In this document: positions 24,285-35,620 of the stretch, piece by piece
Layout: each line of letters starts with the position of its first letter
How positions within the stretch are numbered: position 1 is the stretch's first letter
DNA from: Waddlia chondrophila WSU 86-1044
GTDB lineage: Bacteria > Chlamydiota > Chlamydiia > Chlamydiales > CAMCWV01
DNA length: 43,820 bases
NCBI GenBank assembly: GCA_945882915.1
Contig: CAMCWV010000002.1
Span: forward strand, 1 to 43,820
Direction of reading: 5' to 3'
Program-made: the position numbers and the translations under genes
Notes under the pieces: generated by a model
Told to the model about the DNA's origin: nothing
The model's database searches: none
Seen by the model: only the letters and a program-made list of their open reading frames with translations

Positions 24285-25474
24285 ATGTATCAACAAGGAT
24301 TTCTTAAAAAATCAAAGAAAGACCTTCGCGAGCACCTAGTATTAATGGGTCTCATCGATCTCTATCTAAAAACAGGGAAACCTGTGGGATCCAACACGCT
24401 TAAAGAAGAAGGGTTTGAGGACCTAAGCTCAGCTACCATAAGAAACTACTTCGCCAGACTCGAAGAAGAAGGGTACCTCAAACAACAACACTCTTCCGGC
24501 GGCAGGATCCCAACAGAGCGCTCCTACAGACTATACGCTGAAGAGCATAGAAAAAAAGGACTGGTAACCGAAGCTGAAGAGCTAGCCCTAAGAGCGCTTC
24601 GCCAAAAAGAAACAAAAGAAATTGCCGGCCACCTACACCAAGCAGCCGAGATTCTTAGCCAGCTAACCGGCTACGCAATCTTCCTCTCTGCCCCTCGGTT
24701 TGATCATGACTTTATTCTCAACATCAAACTCGTGGAAATCGACGAAAACCGCTGCCTATGCGTCGTCATCACCGATTTCGGCCTCATCCAGCCAGAAACA
24801 ATCTACGTGAACCAAAAGCTAAGCGCGCACGCTTTAAAGCGTCTAGAGCTCTACTTCCACTCACGACTCACCCATCAGGACAAGCCAGAAAGCCTCTCCA
24901 TTGAAGAAGAAAAGCTCGGAGAGCAAATCTACAACGAAATAATGATGCGCTATCTGGCGCGGTATGCAAACTTTAGCAGAGAAGACATCTACTGCACCGG
25001 CTTTTCGCGCTTGCTTGCTTACGAGGACTTTCAGGACGCTAACACCCTCTCTCACGCCCTCTCTTTATTCGAAAATCGCGAAAAAATGATAGCCCTCCTA
25101 GAAAAAGGCTCAAGAAGCGCAAACCTAAACTTTTGGATTGGTGAGGACTTAAAGCCTTACCTTCCCAACTGCTCTGACTGCTCAGTGGTTACCATCCCCT
25201 ACCACATCAACCAAACAGTTATTGGAGCCGTTGGCGTCCTTGGCCCTGCGCGCATGCTCTACCGAGAAGTCTTCGGGAAGCTCCAGCTTTTTTCCGACTA
25301 CTTAAGCGAGTCGCTCACAAAGAGCCTATACAAATTTAAGCTAAGCTTCCGCCAGCCAGCAGCAGGCACAATTTTACTCGATCAAGAAGGAAAAATACTC
25401 CTCGGCCACAGCCCAGAGCGCGTGCTGATCGAAAACCATCCAACAAATAAAATCAGTCATCAGGAGTCGAAATA

Positions 25475-25475
<1 letters not shown>
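24285..25475 (+). CDS. hrcA: Heat-inducible transcription repressor HrcA
   Basis: Represses class I heat-shock genes by binding CIRCE. I use the ATG giving MYQQGFLKKSKKDL, which has GGGGAG at 4 nt; a GTG four codons upstream overlaps the ribosome binding site. The 396 residues show the N-terminal winged helix (about 15-80: LIDLYLKTGKPVGSNTLKEE, SSATIRNYFARLEEEGYLKQ, SSGGRIPTERSYR) and the GAF-like core with the dimerisation insert. A C-terminal tail of about 30-40 residues past the usual end (AGTILLDQEGKILLG onward) resembles the extension of chlamydial HrcA proteins. Its stop codon overlaps the grpE start. Confidence 0.95.
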
Positions 25476-28103
<2,628 letters not shown>

Positions 28104-28130
28104 GCACACGCTTACTTTTAACAAAAAAAA

Positions 28131-28162
28131 GACGCGGCCTCTTTTGGCCGCGTCTTTTTTTT
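28131..28162 (+). terminator. Terminator of the heat-shock operon
   Basis: GACGCGGCC and GGCCGCGTC with a 6-nt loop, followed by eight T. A smaller hairpin GTAAGC/GCTTAC overlaps the dnaK stop codon just upstream. Confidence 0.95.
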
Positions 28163-28220
28163 CTCATATATAATCCAATCAATAAAATTCGAGAATTTAG
28201 GGAGCGAGCGAAGCGATGCT

Positions 28221-28351
28221 CTTTGGAGTGCGGTGACTTGTCACCGCTCTGGCAGCCTTGACTTGTCGAGGCCTCTAACGTTAGCAAACAAAAGCGTGAC
28301 CGTGACAAGTCCCGGCCACAAAAAGCGGTGACAAGTCACCGCACTCCAAAG
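28221..28351. repeat. Inverted repeat with perfect 28-bp arms (element G)
   Basis: CTTTGGAGTGCGGTGACTTG, then TCACCGCT, and its exact complement at 28324-28351, separated by 75 bp. Within each arm GGTGACTTGTCACC is itself a palindrome. The family is unlike element A. Similar GTGCGG...ACTTGT...CCGC repeats are, as I remember, scattered through planctomycete and related environmental genomes. It lies between convergent dnaK and rseP. Confidence 0.9.
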
Positions 28352-28382
28352 TCTCACTACGTTCGACCTTTAAACACAAGTG

Positions 28383-30341
28383 CTAACCCAAGAACTGGTG
28401 GAAAAGACGCGTCACATCCTGATAAGTAGCAAACACCAGAAACCCTATCAACAAAATAACGAAAGGGAAAATAAGCCTTTCCATCGTTTTAGCCTTCATA
28501 GGGCGCTTAGTGAACATCTCCAAGATCGCAAGGCAAATGTATCCACCATCCAGTACCGGAATAGGCAAGAGGTTAAGAATCCCCAAGTTCAAGCTAATCA
28601 CCGCCATCCAGAAAAGAGCCTCTTTTGCCCCAAGCATCCAGCCGTGATGAATCACTTCAACAATCCCAATAGGACCAACGCCAATCCACTTAGGGCTCAA
28701 GTAACCGCTAAACAGAGCAACAAATGTGCGTGAAGTTTCTTTGCAGATGTCTGTGAAGAGCACAACCGGCGTAGGATTGTAGTCGACTTTTCTATCCATG
28801 AAATAACGAAAACCCAAAACCAGCTTCTTCTGGTTATCTTCAAGAAGCTGAAAAGCGCGCGCCCGCTTGTCTGGGTCAGCGATTTCAGCAATTGCCTTTT
28901 TCTGCTCATGAACTTCAGCGGCAATCTTTGCTTTCTTCTCAATAGAGAGAGGAAAGTCACTTAGCATCATGGGTACAACAGGCTTAAGTAGGACAAGAGA
29001 GCCCTGAGAAGCTGCGGCATTAGAGGTGCCCAGGGACGCTGTTAGCGTTTGTAGATCTTGCCAGTTAATATTCTGGTCAAAGAGGTCATCGGCCTTGTCC
29101 CAAGAATTAACCTTTTTGAGCAGTGGATTGCGCTCAACAACCATTGAAACATGTCTTGTCTGAAGCTCGCGCAGCACTTCAGGGCCACTATGAACAGCCA
29201 TGCCATCAACAGCCAAAATCCTATCCCCTTTTAAAAGAGGAACTTCAAGTGGTGAGAGAGGGTGCGCAGGAAATGCCTCTTTGTATCCCTCTGCATCAAT
29301 AAATCCGAGGTCATTTTCAATTATACACTGAGTATTGATATTGAAAGGGATGTAATACAAGGAATTGATCTTGTCTTTTGCTCCAGTCCCGTAACTCCAA
29401 TCAGAAAGCTCACCAGAGACTTCATTGTCAAGTTTAAGATCGCCTGCTTTAATGCGTGGAACGCGAACAAGAAGCGTTTCCTCTCCTCTTTGAACTGTGA
29501 GCATCACGCGTGACTCGTTAATAACATACGAGAGCTGGTCCATTGAATAGACAAGAACGCCATCTGCCCACAAGACCCTGTCACCCTTCTCAAGGCCACT
29601 ATTTTCCATTGGAGAGCCTTCAAGCATAGGCGTCACATCAGTGCCAGGCATTTGATCGTACATCAAATAACGAGCTGTTGACAGAGGGCCTAGAGTTAGG
29701 ATCCCCTCTTGGGCTCCTGGATACTGATAAGAGCTGACTTTGTAATTAAAGGGGAGTTTTTCTCGCGTTGCGTAATCGAGTTTGTAGCCGTGGAGAGTCA
29801 CCTCTTTGTCGCTAAGCATAGCCGCGTAAAAAAGATCTTTTGTTCCCTTGAAAGATTGATCGTCATAGCCTGTAATGATATCTCCAGGACGAACACCTTC
29901 GGCATAAAGCTCTGAATGGGGGTCCACCCAACCCAAACGCTGTGTGAACTCAGCAAAAGGCTTTTCGCGCCCTCCACCAATCCAAATCACACCAAACAAA
30001 AGGAAAGCAAAGACGATGTTGACGAAAGGACCCATGAAGGCAACTTTAATGCGGTCAAAAGGCTTTTTCCCAAAAAACCCTTCTGGAATATCGGAGGGTT
30101 CTTGGTTGTTTTTTTCCTTCTCCATCCCGGCAATTTTCACATACCCGCCAAAGAGGAGCCAGCACATGCGCCACTCAACACCCTTATGCTTCCAAGTAAG
30201 AAACGGCTTGCCAAATCCAATGCTGAAGACTTCGACCTTCATTCCTACTCGGCGCGCCATGATATAATGGCCAAGTTCGTGAATAAAAACCAAAAAGCCT
30301 AGCCCTAAAGCCGCCAGCACAATGAACAACAAATTTTCCAT
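28383..30341 (-). CDS. rseP: RseP/YaeL-type site-2 membrane metalloprotease
   Basis: Intramembrane zinc protease that cuts membrane-bound regulators or remnant signal peptides. HELGH at residues 21-25 lies in the first membrane helix and is the zinc site; NLLPIPVLDGG near residue 595 is the second conserved site in a C-terminal helix. Between them is a large periplasmic part with two PDZ-like regions (around MENSGLEKGDRVLWADGVLV and LKGDRILAVDGMAV). At 652 residues it is longer than the 450-residue E. coli protein, because of a chlamydia-type insertion; Chlamydia YaeL is also about 620. It lies 25 bp after dxr and is probably cotranscribed with it. Confidence 0.93.
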   Translation of the reverse strand: MENLLFIVLAALGLGFLVFIHELGHYIMARRVGMKVEVFSIGFGKPFLTWKHKGVEWRMCWLLFGGYVKIAGMEKEKNNQEPSDIPEGFFGKKPFDRIKVAFMGPFVNIVFAFLLFGVIWIGGGREKPFAEFTQRLGWVDPHSELYAEGVRPGDIITGYDDQSFKGTKDLFYAAMLSDKEVTLHGYKLDYATREKLPFNYKVSSYQYPGAQEGILTLGPLSTARYLMYDQMPGTDVTPMLEGSPMENSGLEKGDRVLWADGVLVYSMDQLSYVINESRVMLTVQRGEETLLVRVPRIKAGDLKLDNEVSGELSDWSYGTGAKDKINSLYYIPFNINTQCIIENDLGFIDAEGYKEAFPAHPLSPLEVPLLKGDRILAVDGMAVHSGPEVLRELQTRHVSMVVERNPLLKKVNSWDKADDLFDQNINWQDLQTLTASLGTSNAAASQGSLVLLKPVVPMMLSDFPLSIEKKAKIAAEVHEQKKAIAEIADPDKRARAFQLLEDNQKKLVLGFRYFMDRKVDYNPTPVVLFTDICKETSRTFVALFSGYLSPKWIGVGPIGIVEVIHHGWMLGAKEALFWMAVISLNLGILNLLPIPVLDGGYICLAILEMFTKRPMKAKTMERLIFPFVILLIGFLVFATYQDVTRLFHQFLG

Positions 30342-30366
30342 AAACCGTAAATCCTTTTTTCAACTA

Positions 30367-31503
30367 CTATATCAAAGAAGCTTCTCTGCGGGCAGTAGCA
30401 TCAACTGCCAGTAGCGTGTCAAGACTTGGACTACGCTCCGTGTGATGCCGAGACATTAACACTTCTAGTTTGCGTCCAATCTCCTGCCAGCCCAACTGCC
30501 CCTGTAAGAAGCGGCTAACTAAAATCTCATTTGCTCCATTCATATAGCAAGGGAGGCTCCCTCCAGAGCGAATAGCCTCAAATGCCAAACGAAGACATGG
30601 GAACTTCTGAGTATCTGGGGCATAGAACTCTAAAGCACCGCAACTTAAAAAGTCAAAAGGAGGAACAATCCCTGGCAAACGATCGGGATAGGTGATGGCG
30701 TACTGAATAGGATTGATCATGTCTGGCTTGTTCATTTGAGCGATGATCGATCCATCAACAAACTCTACCATGCTATGAATAATGCTTTGCGGGTGGACAA
30801 CAACTTCAATATTGTTAAGAGGGGTTCCAAAAAGCCAGTGTGCTTCGATGAATTCAAGCCCCTTATTCATCAACGTTGAGCTATCAATGGTGATTTTAGC
30901 GCCCATTTGCCAAGTTGGATGTTTTAGGGCGTCGCGGAAAGTTACCCGCCCAAGCTCCTCGGGAGTACAGGCGCGGAAAGGGCCACCTGAGGCTGTGATA
31001 ATTAGACGGCGCACTTCAGAAGGAGTGCCACTAAGCAGACATTGGAAAATTGCGCTATGTTCGCTATCGATAGGAAGAAGGCGCACTCCATGCTTCTTAA
31101 CGAGGCCTGTAACCACTTCACCAGCAGCAACGAGCGCCTCTTTGTTCGCAAGGCCGATGTCTTTTCCTGCTTTAATAGCAGCAACCGTAGGAATAAGGCC
31201 CGCTATTCCAACCAAGGCGGAGACCACAAAAGTGGCGCTAGACACTGTTGCCGCTTCTTTTAGTCCTTCCATACCACTGACAATATGAGCGCGTGGAAGT
31301 CGTTTGCGCAGCTCCTGCGCTTTGTCTTCTTCGTAAACAGCGATGACTTCTGGGTTAAACTCAAGGGCTTGCTGCTCTAGAAGATCAATATTCGATCTAG
31401 CAGCAAGAGAAACAACTTTAACCTGTTCTCCTAAATGGCGGGCAACTTTTAATGTGCTGACTCCAATAGAACCAGTGCTTCCCAAAATTGCAAGCTTCTT
31501 CAT
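30367..31503 (-). CDS. dxr: 1-deoxy-D-xylulose 5-phosphate reductoisomerase
   Basis: Second step of the MEP isoprenoid pathway, NADPH-dependent. The 378 residues include LAILGSTGSIGVSTLKVARH (nucleotide fold), LANKEALVAAGEVV, LPIDSEHSAIFQCL with the metal-binding acid residues, ASGGPFR, MGAKITIDSSTLMNKGLEFI and HPQSIIHSMVEF, all catalytic-core signatures. The ribosome binding site is the outward-facing AGGAG of the adjacent element A, at 8 nt from the ATG. No other candidate exists in the 400 bp upstream, because the element fills it. Confidence 0.97.
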   Translation of the reverse strand: MKKLAILGSTGSIGVSTLKVARHLGEQVKVVSLAARSNIDLLEQQALEFNPEVIAVYEEDKAQELRKRLPRAHIVSGMEGLKEAATVSSATFVVSALVGIAGLIPTVAAIKAGKDIGLANKEALVAAGEVVTGLVKKHGVRLLPIDSEHSAIFQCLLSGTPSEVRRLIITASGGPFRACTPEELGRVTFRDALKHPTWQMGAKITIDSSTLMNKGLEFIEAHWLFGTPLNNIEVVVHPQSIIHSMVEFVDGSIIAQMNKPDMINPIQYAITYPDRLPGIVPPFDFLSCGALEFYAPDTQKFPCLRLAFEAIRSGGSLPCYMNGANEILVSRFLQGQLGWQEIGRKLEVLMSRHHTERSPSLDTLLAVDATARREASLI

Positions 31504-31560
31504 CTAATATACTCCTCGTAGCCGAAAATGGGAACTTGGGCTGCCGCGAAAGCTCCCGGG

Positions 31561-31617
31561 CTGAACGATCGCAAGTCGCCCAATATTAAAAATATAGGGC
31601 GACTTGCGATCGTTCAG
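31561..31617. repeat. Element D, copy 2
   Basis: CTGAACGATCGCAAGTCGCC and its complement flank an AT-rich loop. The core AACGATCGCAAGT is shared with 16848-16899, but the inner stem differs (CGCCC instead of GCC). Confidence 0.85.
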
Positions 31618-31690
31618 CCCCGGGGCTTTGGCCTTGTCATTACCCACATCTTAAAACAACCAATTTGCCCTAAACAAGCGATTGCCCTCT

Positions 31691-31803
31691 CCAGAAGGTA
31701 ACGTGGGCCGCCTAAGGTCTGGGATCTAACCTGCTACCAAACAAACGTTTGTTGTAGACTCAATCTGGAATCCCAGACCGGGAAGGCCCACCTTACCTTC
31801 CTG
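31691..31803. repeat. Element B, copy 2 (nested)
   Basis: CCAGAAGGTAACGTGGGCCG through GGTCTGGGATCTAACCTGCT, with centre AACAAACGTTTGTTG in place of AGCAAACGTTTGCTG, then ATCCCAGACC. The changes either side of ACGTTT are compensatory (AGCAAACGTTTGCT to AACAAACGTTTGTT). Confidence 0.85.
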
Positions 31804-31921
31804 CATAAGGCAGTCATGTTTTTGAGCAAATCGGCTATCCCAAAATATGGGTAATGACAAGGGCTTTGGCGCCGTCCAAATTCCCGTTTTCAGCTAAGCG
31901 GAGTATATACTCCTTTTAGCT

Positions 31922-32926
31922 CTAATTCGATCTTGCTCTAATTCGGCGGCGATGCATGGCTTGGGCAATAAAGCCTTGCTCGGGAGCGAATATCAGAGCG
32001 AGTATATAAAATAATACGATCATACAAACTACAAGACCGCCGGTGGACAGTGGCATATCATAAACAGTCAACAAATGCCGGGCTAAAGCTACCCCCACTA
32101 AAGAAGCTATACATCCTACAGCAGCGGCTAAAATCAGCAAAGGACGAAGACGATGTGTCAACAATCTTGCCGTCAAAGGAGGGCCTACAATAAATGCCAA
32201 AACCATCAATACTCCAACGGCTCTAAAGGCGGCTATTGCCGTTGCGGACACCTGGATCATTAATAAATAATTAAATGCTGTCGTCGATATCCCAAGGGTC
32301 CTTGCAAAGCCGGCGTCAAATGTCGTGAGAAGATAATGACGAAAAAAAAGACTAAACAAAAGGATATTAGCAGCAAGGACGACAAAAACAACATGAAGAT
32401 CGTGAACATGTAAGGCATCGACGTTCCCCATTACCACTTCTGTCCCAATGTGGACATTTCGTGTAAAGAGTGTCACCAGGATGATCCCCAGAGAAAAAAA
32501 GCTCGTAAACACAAGCCCATTGCTAGCATCATCCTGGAGGCGGACTGTTTTTGTTAAGAACTCTGTCAAAAATGTTGTAACAATCCCTGTGAGAACCGAG
32601 GCTCCCAGCATCGTCGGCACATCGAGAAATGAGGTGTGTTCTCCGACCATAAGGTGCTGATGGATAATGATATAAACTATAACAATACCAAGCAAAATCG
32701 TATGAGAAAGGCTATTAGCAAGCATTGCCGCACGCCTTAGCACAAGGAGCGTTCCCACAAGGGCTGCCGAAGCAGCAACGCCCATCAAAACAAGCGCCTG
32801 AACCTCATCAGAGGCTAAATCGTTAAGTCCTAACTTTCCTTGAAGCAAAGCCCCCAAACGGGAAAATAATTCTAAGAAGAAACCAAAGAAAGAGGCGCCG
32901 CGGTAAGGATTGAAATAAGTTTCCAC
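31922..32926 (-). CDS. ytgD: Metal ABC transporter permease YtgD (TroD/ZnuB type)
   Basis: Inner-membrane subunit of a divalent-metal (Fe/Mn/Zn) importer. The 334 residues contain about eight hydrophobic segments and the ABC-3 family blocks, with NSLSHTILLGIVIVY near residue 70 and AFRAVGVLMVLAFIVGPPLTARLLTHRL at about 212-239 (given here in overlapping parts AFRAVGVLMVLAFIV and GPPLTARLL). The start is GTG, overlapping the last base of the ytgC stop (TAGTG), with GAGAGG at 8 nt, so it is translationally coupled to ytgC. Confidence 0.93.
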   Translation of the reverse strand: METYFNPYRGASFFGFFLELFSRLGALLQGKLGLNDLASDEVQALVLMGVAASAALVGTLLVLRRAAMLANSLSHTILLGIVIVYIIIHQHLMVGEHTSFLDVPTMLGASVLTGIVTTFLTEFLTKTVRLQDDASNGLVFTSFFSLGIILVTLFTRNVHIGTEVVMGNVDALHVHDLHVVFVVLAANILLFSLFFRHYLLTTFDAGFARTLGISTTAFNYLLMIQVSATAIAAFRAVGVLMVLAFIVGPPLTARLLTHRLRPLLILAAAVGCIASLVGVALARHLLTVYDMPLSTGGLVVCMIVLFYILALIFAPEQGFIAQAMHRRRIRARSN

Positions 32927-34272
32927 TAGAACACCTCTCCTTTAGAAGGAATGGGCTGGTCGTGTGGGTCGCGCTTAGGGTCATCTAGCAGCTCTATTAG
33001 CTGAGCTTCAAGCTCTGGCGTAATGATGTGCTCCATCTCCTCTGCATTGCGGTGTACCCGCTCAATGCCCACCCCCACGTACTCCACCAAATAAACTTCC
33101 CATAATCGATGGAGACGGACAATCCGCGCCGCCCACTGATACCCATCGGGCGTTAGTTTATAATTTCCAGACCCAACGCTAGAGAGCCACCCATGCCTGA
33201 CAAGACTCCCAAGAAGGAAGAAAAGGCGAAACCGTTTAATATTTTGCCCCTTAGAAAGCTCTTGCGCGCTCACTACAGACTCCCTTCCCAAGCGCCAAAT
33301 GGCCTTCATGATGTTCTCTTGCAAACAACGCCTTCGAAAACGCATGACGCGCCACCAACGCAAAACAAGCCCACGCTCCGGAGAAAAGAAAAGAGAGAAC
33401 ACGCAAATAAAAGAAGCCACAAGGACAATGGAGGGGCCAGTAGGAAGAGCAAGCCTTCGGGATGAAAGCTCGCTTGCTAAATAACGAGAAAGCTCGGTCG
33501 AAAGATAATTCCCAAGAAACCCACTCACAATCCCGAAAACAGCAGCCAAAGCCATCATCACATGGAGCCTGTGAGTATACTGACGGGCAGTAGCAGCTGG
33601 AGCTATGAGCATCCCCGACATAAGGACAATACCCACACTTCTAATCCCGATAACAACAGCTCCGGCGACAAGGACAAAAGATAAAAGATCGATTACCCGA
33701 GTAGGTACCCCAACGCTTTTGGCATAATCTTTGTCAAAACTTGAAATCTGAAATTCTCTGTAGAAAACAGTGACCGTAGCAACTACAACAAGGACCAATA
33801 CGCCATACACAACGATGTGGTAGTCGGTCATTGTCGCCGCTTGCCCGTAGAGGTAAACCAAAGCCTTTTTGTAATAAGAAGGGTAGGTAAACTGCATCCG
33901 ACTTGCAATCGTTAGCCCAATGCTAAAAAATGCGGATAGAACAAAGCACAGGGCGGCATCTGCATTTACCTTGAGCCTGCGCTCCATGAAATCAATGATC
34001 CAAAGCCCCACCAAAGAGCTGCCCAAAGCGCCAACAAGAATCAAAGGAGAGACCCACTCTTCTTGGTGAGGAAAGAAAAGCGCAGCAAACAAAGCTGCTA
34101 AAATAACGCCCGGATAGGTCGCGTGAGAAAGTGCCTCACCAAGCAGCGCGCGGCGCCTTACAAAGGCTAGCACCCCTACAATGGATGCAGCTAGGCACAT
34201 GAGCATGCAACCTATAGTAGGGGCACGCAGGACAGGATCGGTAAAGTAAACAAACGGCGAACGAAACATCAC
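32926..34272 (-). CDS. ytgC: YtgC-YtgR: metal permease fused to a DtxR-like repressor
   Basis: Residues 1-300 form an ABC-3 permease (several membrane helices; GEALSHATYPGVILAALFAA, IRSVGIVLMSGMLIAPAATA). Residues about 315-448 form a cytoplasmic DtxR/MntR-like domain: a winged helix (IMKAIWRLGRESVVSAQELS, LGSLVRHGWLSSVGSGNYKL) and the dimer/metal part HRLWEVYLVEYVG with AEEMEHIITPELEAQL and DPHDQPIP. In C. trachomatis the same fusion is cleaved to release the iron-dependent repressor YtgR, which autoregulates the operon. GTG is preferred as the start (AGGAG of the adjacent element A at 9 nt); an ATG immediately after is possible. Confidence 0.95.
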   Translation of the reverse strand: MMFRSPFVYFTDPVLRAPTIGCMLMCLAASIVGVLAFVRRRALLGEALSHATYPGVILAALFAALFFPHQEEWVSPLILVGALGSSLVGLWIIDFMERRLKVNADAALCFVLSAFFSIGLTIASRMQFTYPSYYKKALVYLYGQAATMTDYHIVVYGVLVLVVVATVTVFYREFQISSFDKDYAKSVGVPTRVIDLLSFVLVAGAVVIGIRSVGIVLMSGMLIAPAATARQYTHRLHVMMALAAVFGIVSGFLGNYLSTELSRYLASELSSRRLALPTGPSIVLVASFICVFSLFFSPERGLVLRWWRVMRFRRRCLQENIMKAIWRLGRESVVSAQELSKGQNIKRFRLFFLLGSLVRHGWLSSVGSGNYKLTPDGYQWAARIVRLHRLWEVYLVEYVGVGIERVHRNAEEMEHIITPELEAQLIELLDDPKRDPHDQPIPSKGEVF

Positions 34273-34277
34273 TCTTA

Positions 34278-34375
34278 TATACTCCTCTTAGCTGAAAACG
34301 GAAATTTGGGCTAGCGCGAAAGCTCCCGGGGCTTTGGCGCCGTCCAAATTCCCGTTTTCAGCTAAGAGGAGTATA
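34278..34375. repeat. Palindromic element A, copy 12 (98 bp)
   Basis: TATACTCCTCTTAGCTGAAA and its complement, with a GGGCTAGC-type left interior and a GGCGCCGTCC-type right interior. It lies between ytgB and ytgC and supplies the ytgC ribosome binding site. Confidence 0.95.
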
Positions 34376-34569
34376 TCACCAGAAAATTAGGATTCTTTTT
34401 TTTTACCACAGAGACACTGAGACGTGAAAAAAACAGAAAGATGTCTACAGCTGCTTTCGAGAAAAACCGTTGCCCTTCCTTACCTCTCTCTTTCTCCCTC
34501 GTCTCGGCTCTTCTGTGGTGAAAATTTATTTCTTATTTATCTCACCTCTCTGCGGTGAAGCAGCGCGTA
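34376..34569. repeat. CACAGAG-type repeat region between ytgB and ytgC
   Basis: TACCACAGAGACACTGAGACG near 34405 has an imperfect inverted partner (TCTTCTGTGGTGAAAAT near 34509), and another CTCTGCGGTGA ends at about 34557, next to the ytgB stop. The sequence is related to the CACAGAGGCGTGAGAG arm of the palindrome at 21563-21663. No open frame. Confidence 0.6.
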
Positions 34570-35346
34570 TTAGGGAAGAAGGCCAGAGGTACACTCCTCG
34601 GCCATGCGCGCAGCTTCTCCAAGCAGCACGCCCCCCTTCCCATAAGCACGTTCAATATTCTCTGGCGTATAGGCCTCCTTAATACTCCCACAAGCAATAA
34701 GTCTCATGTTGAGGATAACCACCCAATCAAAATAAGTCTCAATCGTATTAAGGTCGTGATGGACAACAAAAATCGTCTTCCCTTTTGCCCTTAGCTTATG
34801 AAGAAGCTCGACAAGCACCTTTTCGGTTATCATGTCGATCCCAACAAAAGGCTCGTCCATAAAATAGATGTCAGCTTCCTGCAACAGCGCCCTAGCCAAA
34901 AACACTCTCTGCTGTTGTCCACCCGAAAGTTGGCTGATCTGCCTCTCGGCATACTCTGCCATTCCCACCATCGCCAAATATCTACGGGCAGCTTCACGGT
35001 CAGCCTTTCTAAACCATTTGAACATCCCCGAATGCCCATAGCGCCCCATCATCACAAGCTCTAAAACAGTGACAGGGAAGTTCCAGTCCACAGCTTCTCT
35101 CTGAGGAACATAAGCAATCCGGCGACGCGCATTGTTAAAAGGTTTACCAAAAAACTCGACTCTTCCAGAAATGGGCTTAACAATCCCCAACACCGTTTTA
35201 ATAAATGTTGTCTTCCCAGCCCCGTTTGGTCCAATAACAGCCACAATCTTTCCTGGAGGCACCGAAAGAGAAACGTCCCATAAGACAAGAGCCTTGTCGT
35301 AGTTAACTGTAAGCTGGTGTGTTTCTAATGCGACCTGTGATGTCAT
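34570..35346 (-). CDS. ytgB: Metal ABC transporter ATPase YtgB (TroB/ZnuC type)
   Basis: Cytoplasmic ATPase of the importer. Of its 258 residues, GPNGAGKTT is the Walker A, LSGGQQQR the ABC signature, YFMDEPFVGID the Walker B and D loop, and VHHD the H loop. The A of the ATG is the terminal base of an element A arm, and the arm's AGGAG is only 3 nt from the ATG, closer than ideal. Translation may therefore be weaker than for dxr or ytgC, or the start has been reshaped by the insertion. The C-terminus (GEAARMAEECTSGLLP) is read into the CACAGAG repeat edge. Confidence 0.94.
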   Translation of the reverse strand: MTSQVALETHQLTVNYDKALVLWDVSLSVPPGKIVAVIGPNGAGKTTFIKTVLGIVKPISGRVEFFGKPFNNARRRIAYVPQREAVDWNFPVTVLELVMMGRYGHSGMFKWFRKADREAARRYLAMVGMAEYAERQISQLSGGQQQRVFLARALLQEADIYFMDEPFVGIDMITEKVLVELLHKLRAKGKTIFVVHHDLNTIETYFDWVVILNMRLIACGSIKEAYTPENIERAYGKGGVLLGEAARMAEECTSGLLP

Positions 35347-35620
35347 ATACTCCTCTTAGCTGAAAACGAGAATTTGGACTAGCGCGAAAGAAAAAAAGAG
35401 AAGAAGCCCGTAGCGATTAAAGGGTTGCCCTTTCCAGAAGGTAACGTGGGCCGCCTAAGGTCAGGGATCTAACCTGCCACCAAGCAAACGTTTGCTGTAG
35501 GCTTCGGTCTGAAATCCCAGACCTTAGGCGGCCCACGTTACCTTCTGGAGACGGCAAACGCTAAGGCCGCGGGAGCTTTCGCGCTAGTCCAAACTCCCGT
35601 TTTCAGCTAAGAGGAGCATA
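35346..35620. repeat. Element A, copy 13, with nested element B (275 bp)
   Basis: Arms TATACTCCTCTTAGCTGAAA and TCAGCTAAGAGGAGCATA. The interior contains element B (35435-35548) and the same flank as copy 1 (AAGAGAAGAAGCCCGTAGC). One end forms the ytgB start; the other contains the ytgA stop codon. Confidence 0.94.
35435..35548. repeat. Element B, copy 3 (nested, most symmetrical)
   Basis: CCAGAAGGTAACGTGGGCCG continues CCTAAGGTC, and the mirrored half GACCTTAGGCGGCCCACGTT continues ACCTTCTGG, a stem of about 30 bp. The centre keeps AGCAAACGTTTGCT. This copy shows the intended fold best. Confidence 0.9.

Larger units (their letters stand above)
31508..31907. repeat. Element A, copy 11: 400-bp nested stack of repeats
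   Basis: From outside inward: element A arms (31508-31545 and 31870-31907), element D at 31561-31617, repeat E arms CCTTGTCATTACCCACAT (about 31629-31648) and ATGGGTAATGACAAGG (about 31847-31862), and element B at 31691-31803. It separates ytgD from dxr and carries the dxr ribosome binding site on its downstream end. The right end in turn is 14 bp from the stop codon of ytgD. Confidence 0.93.
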
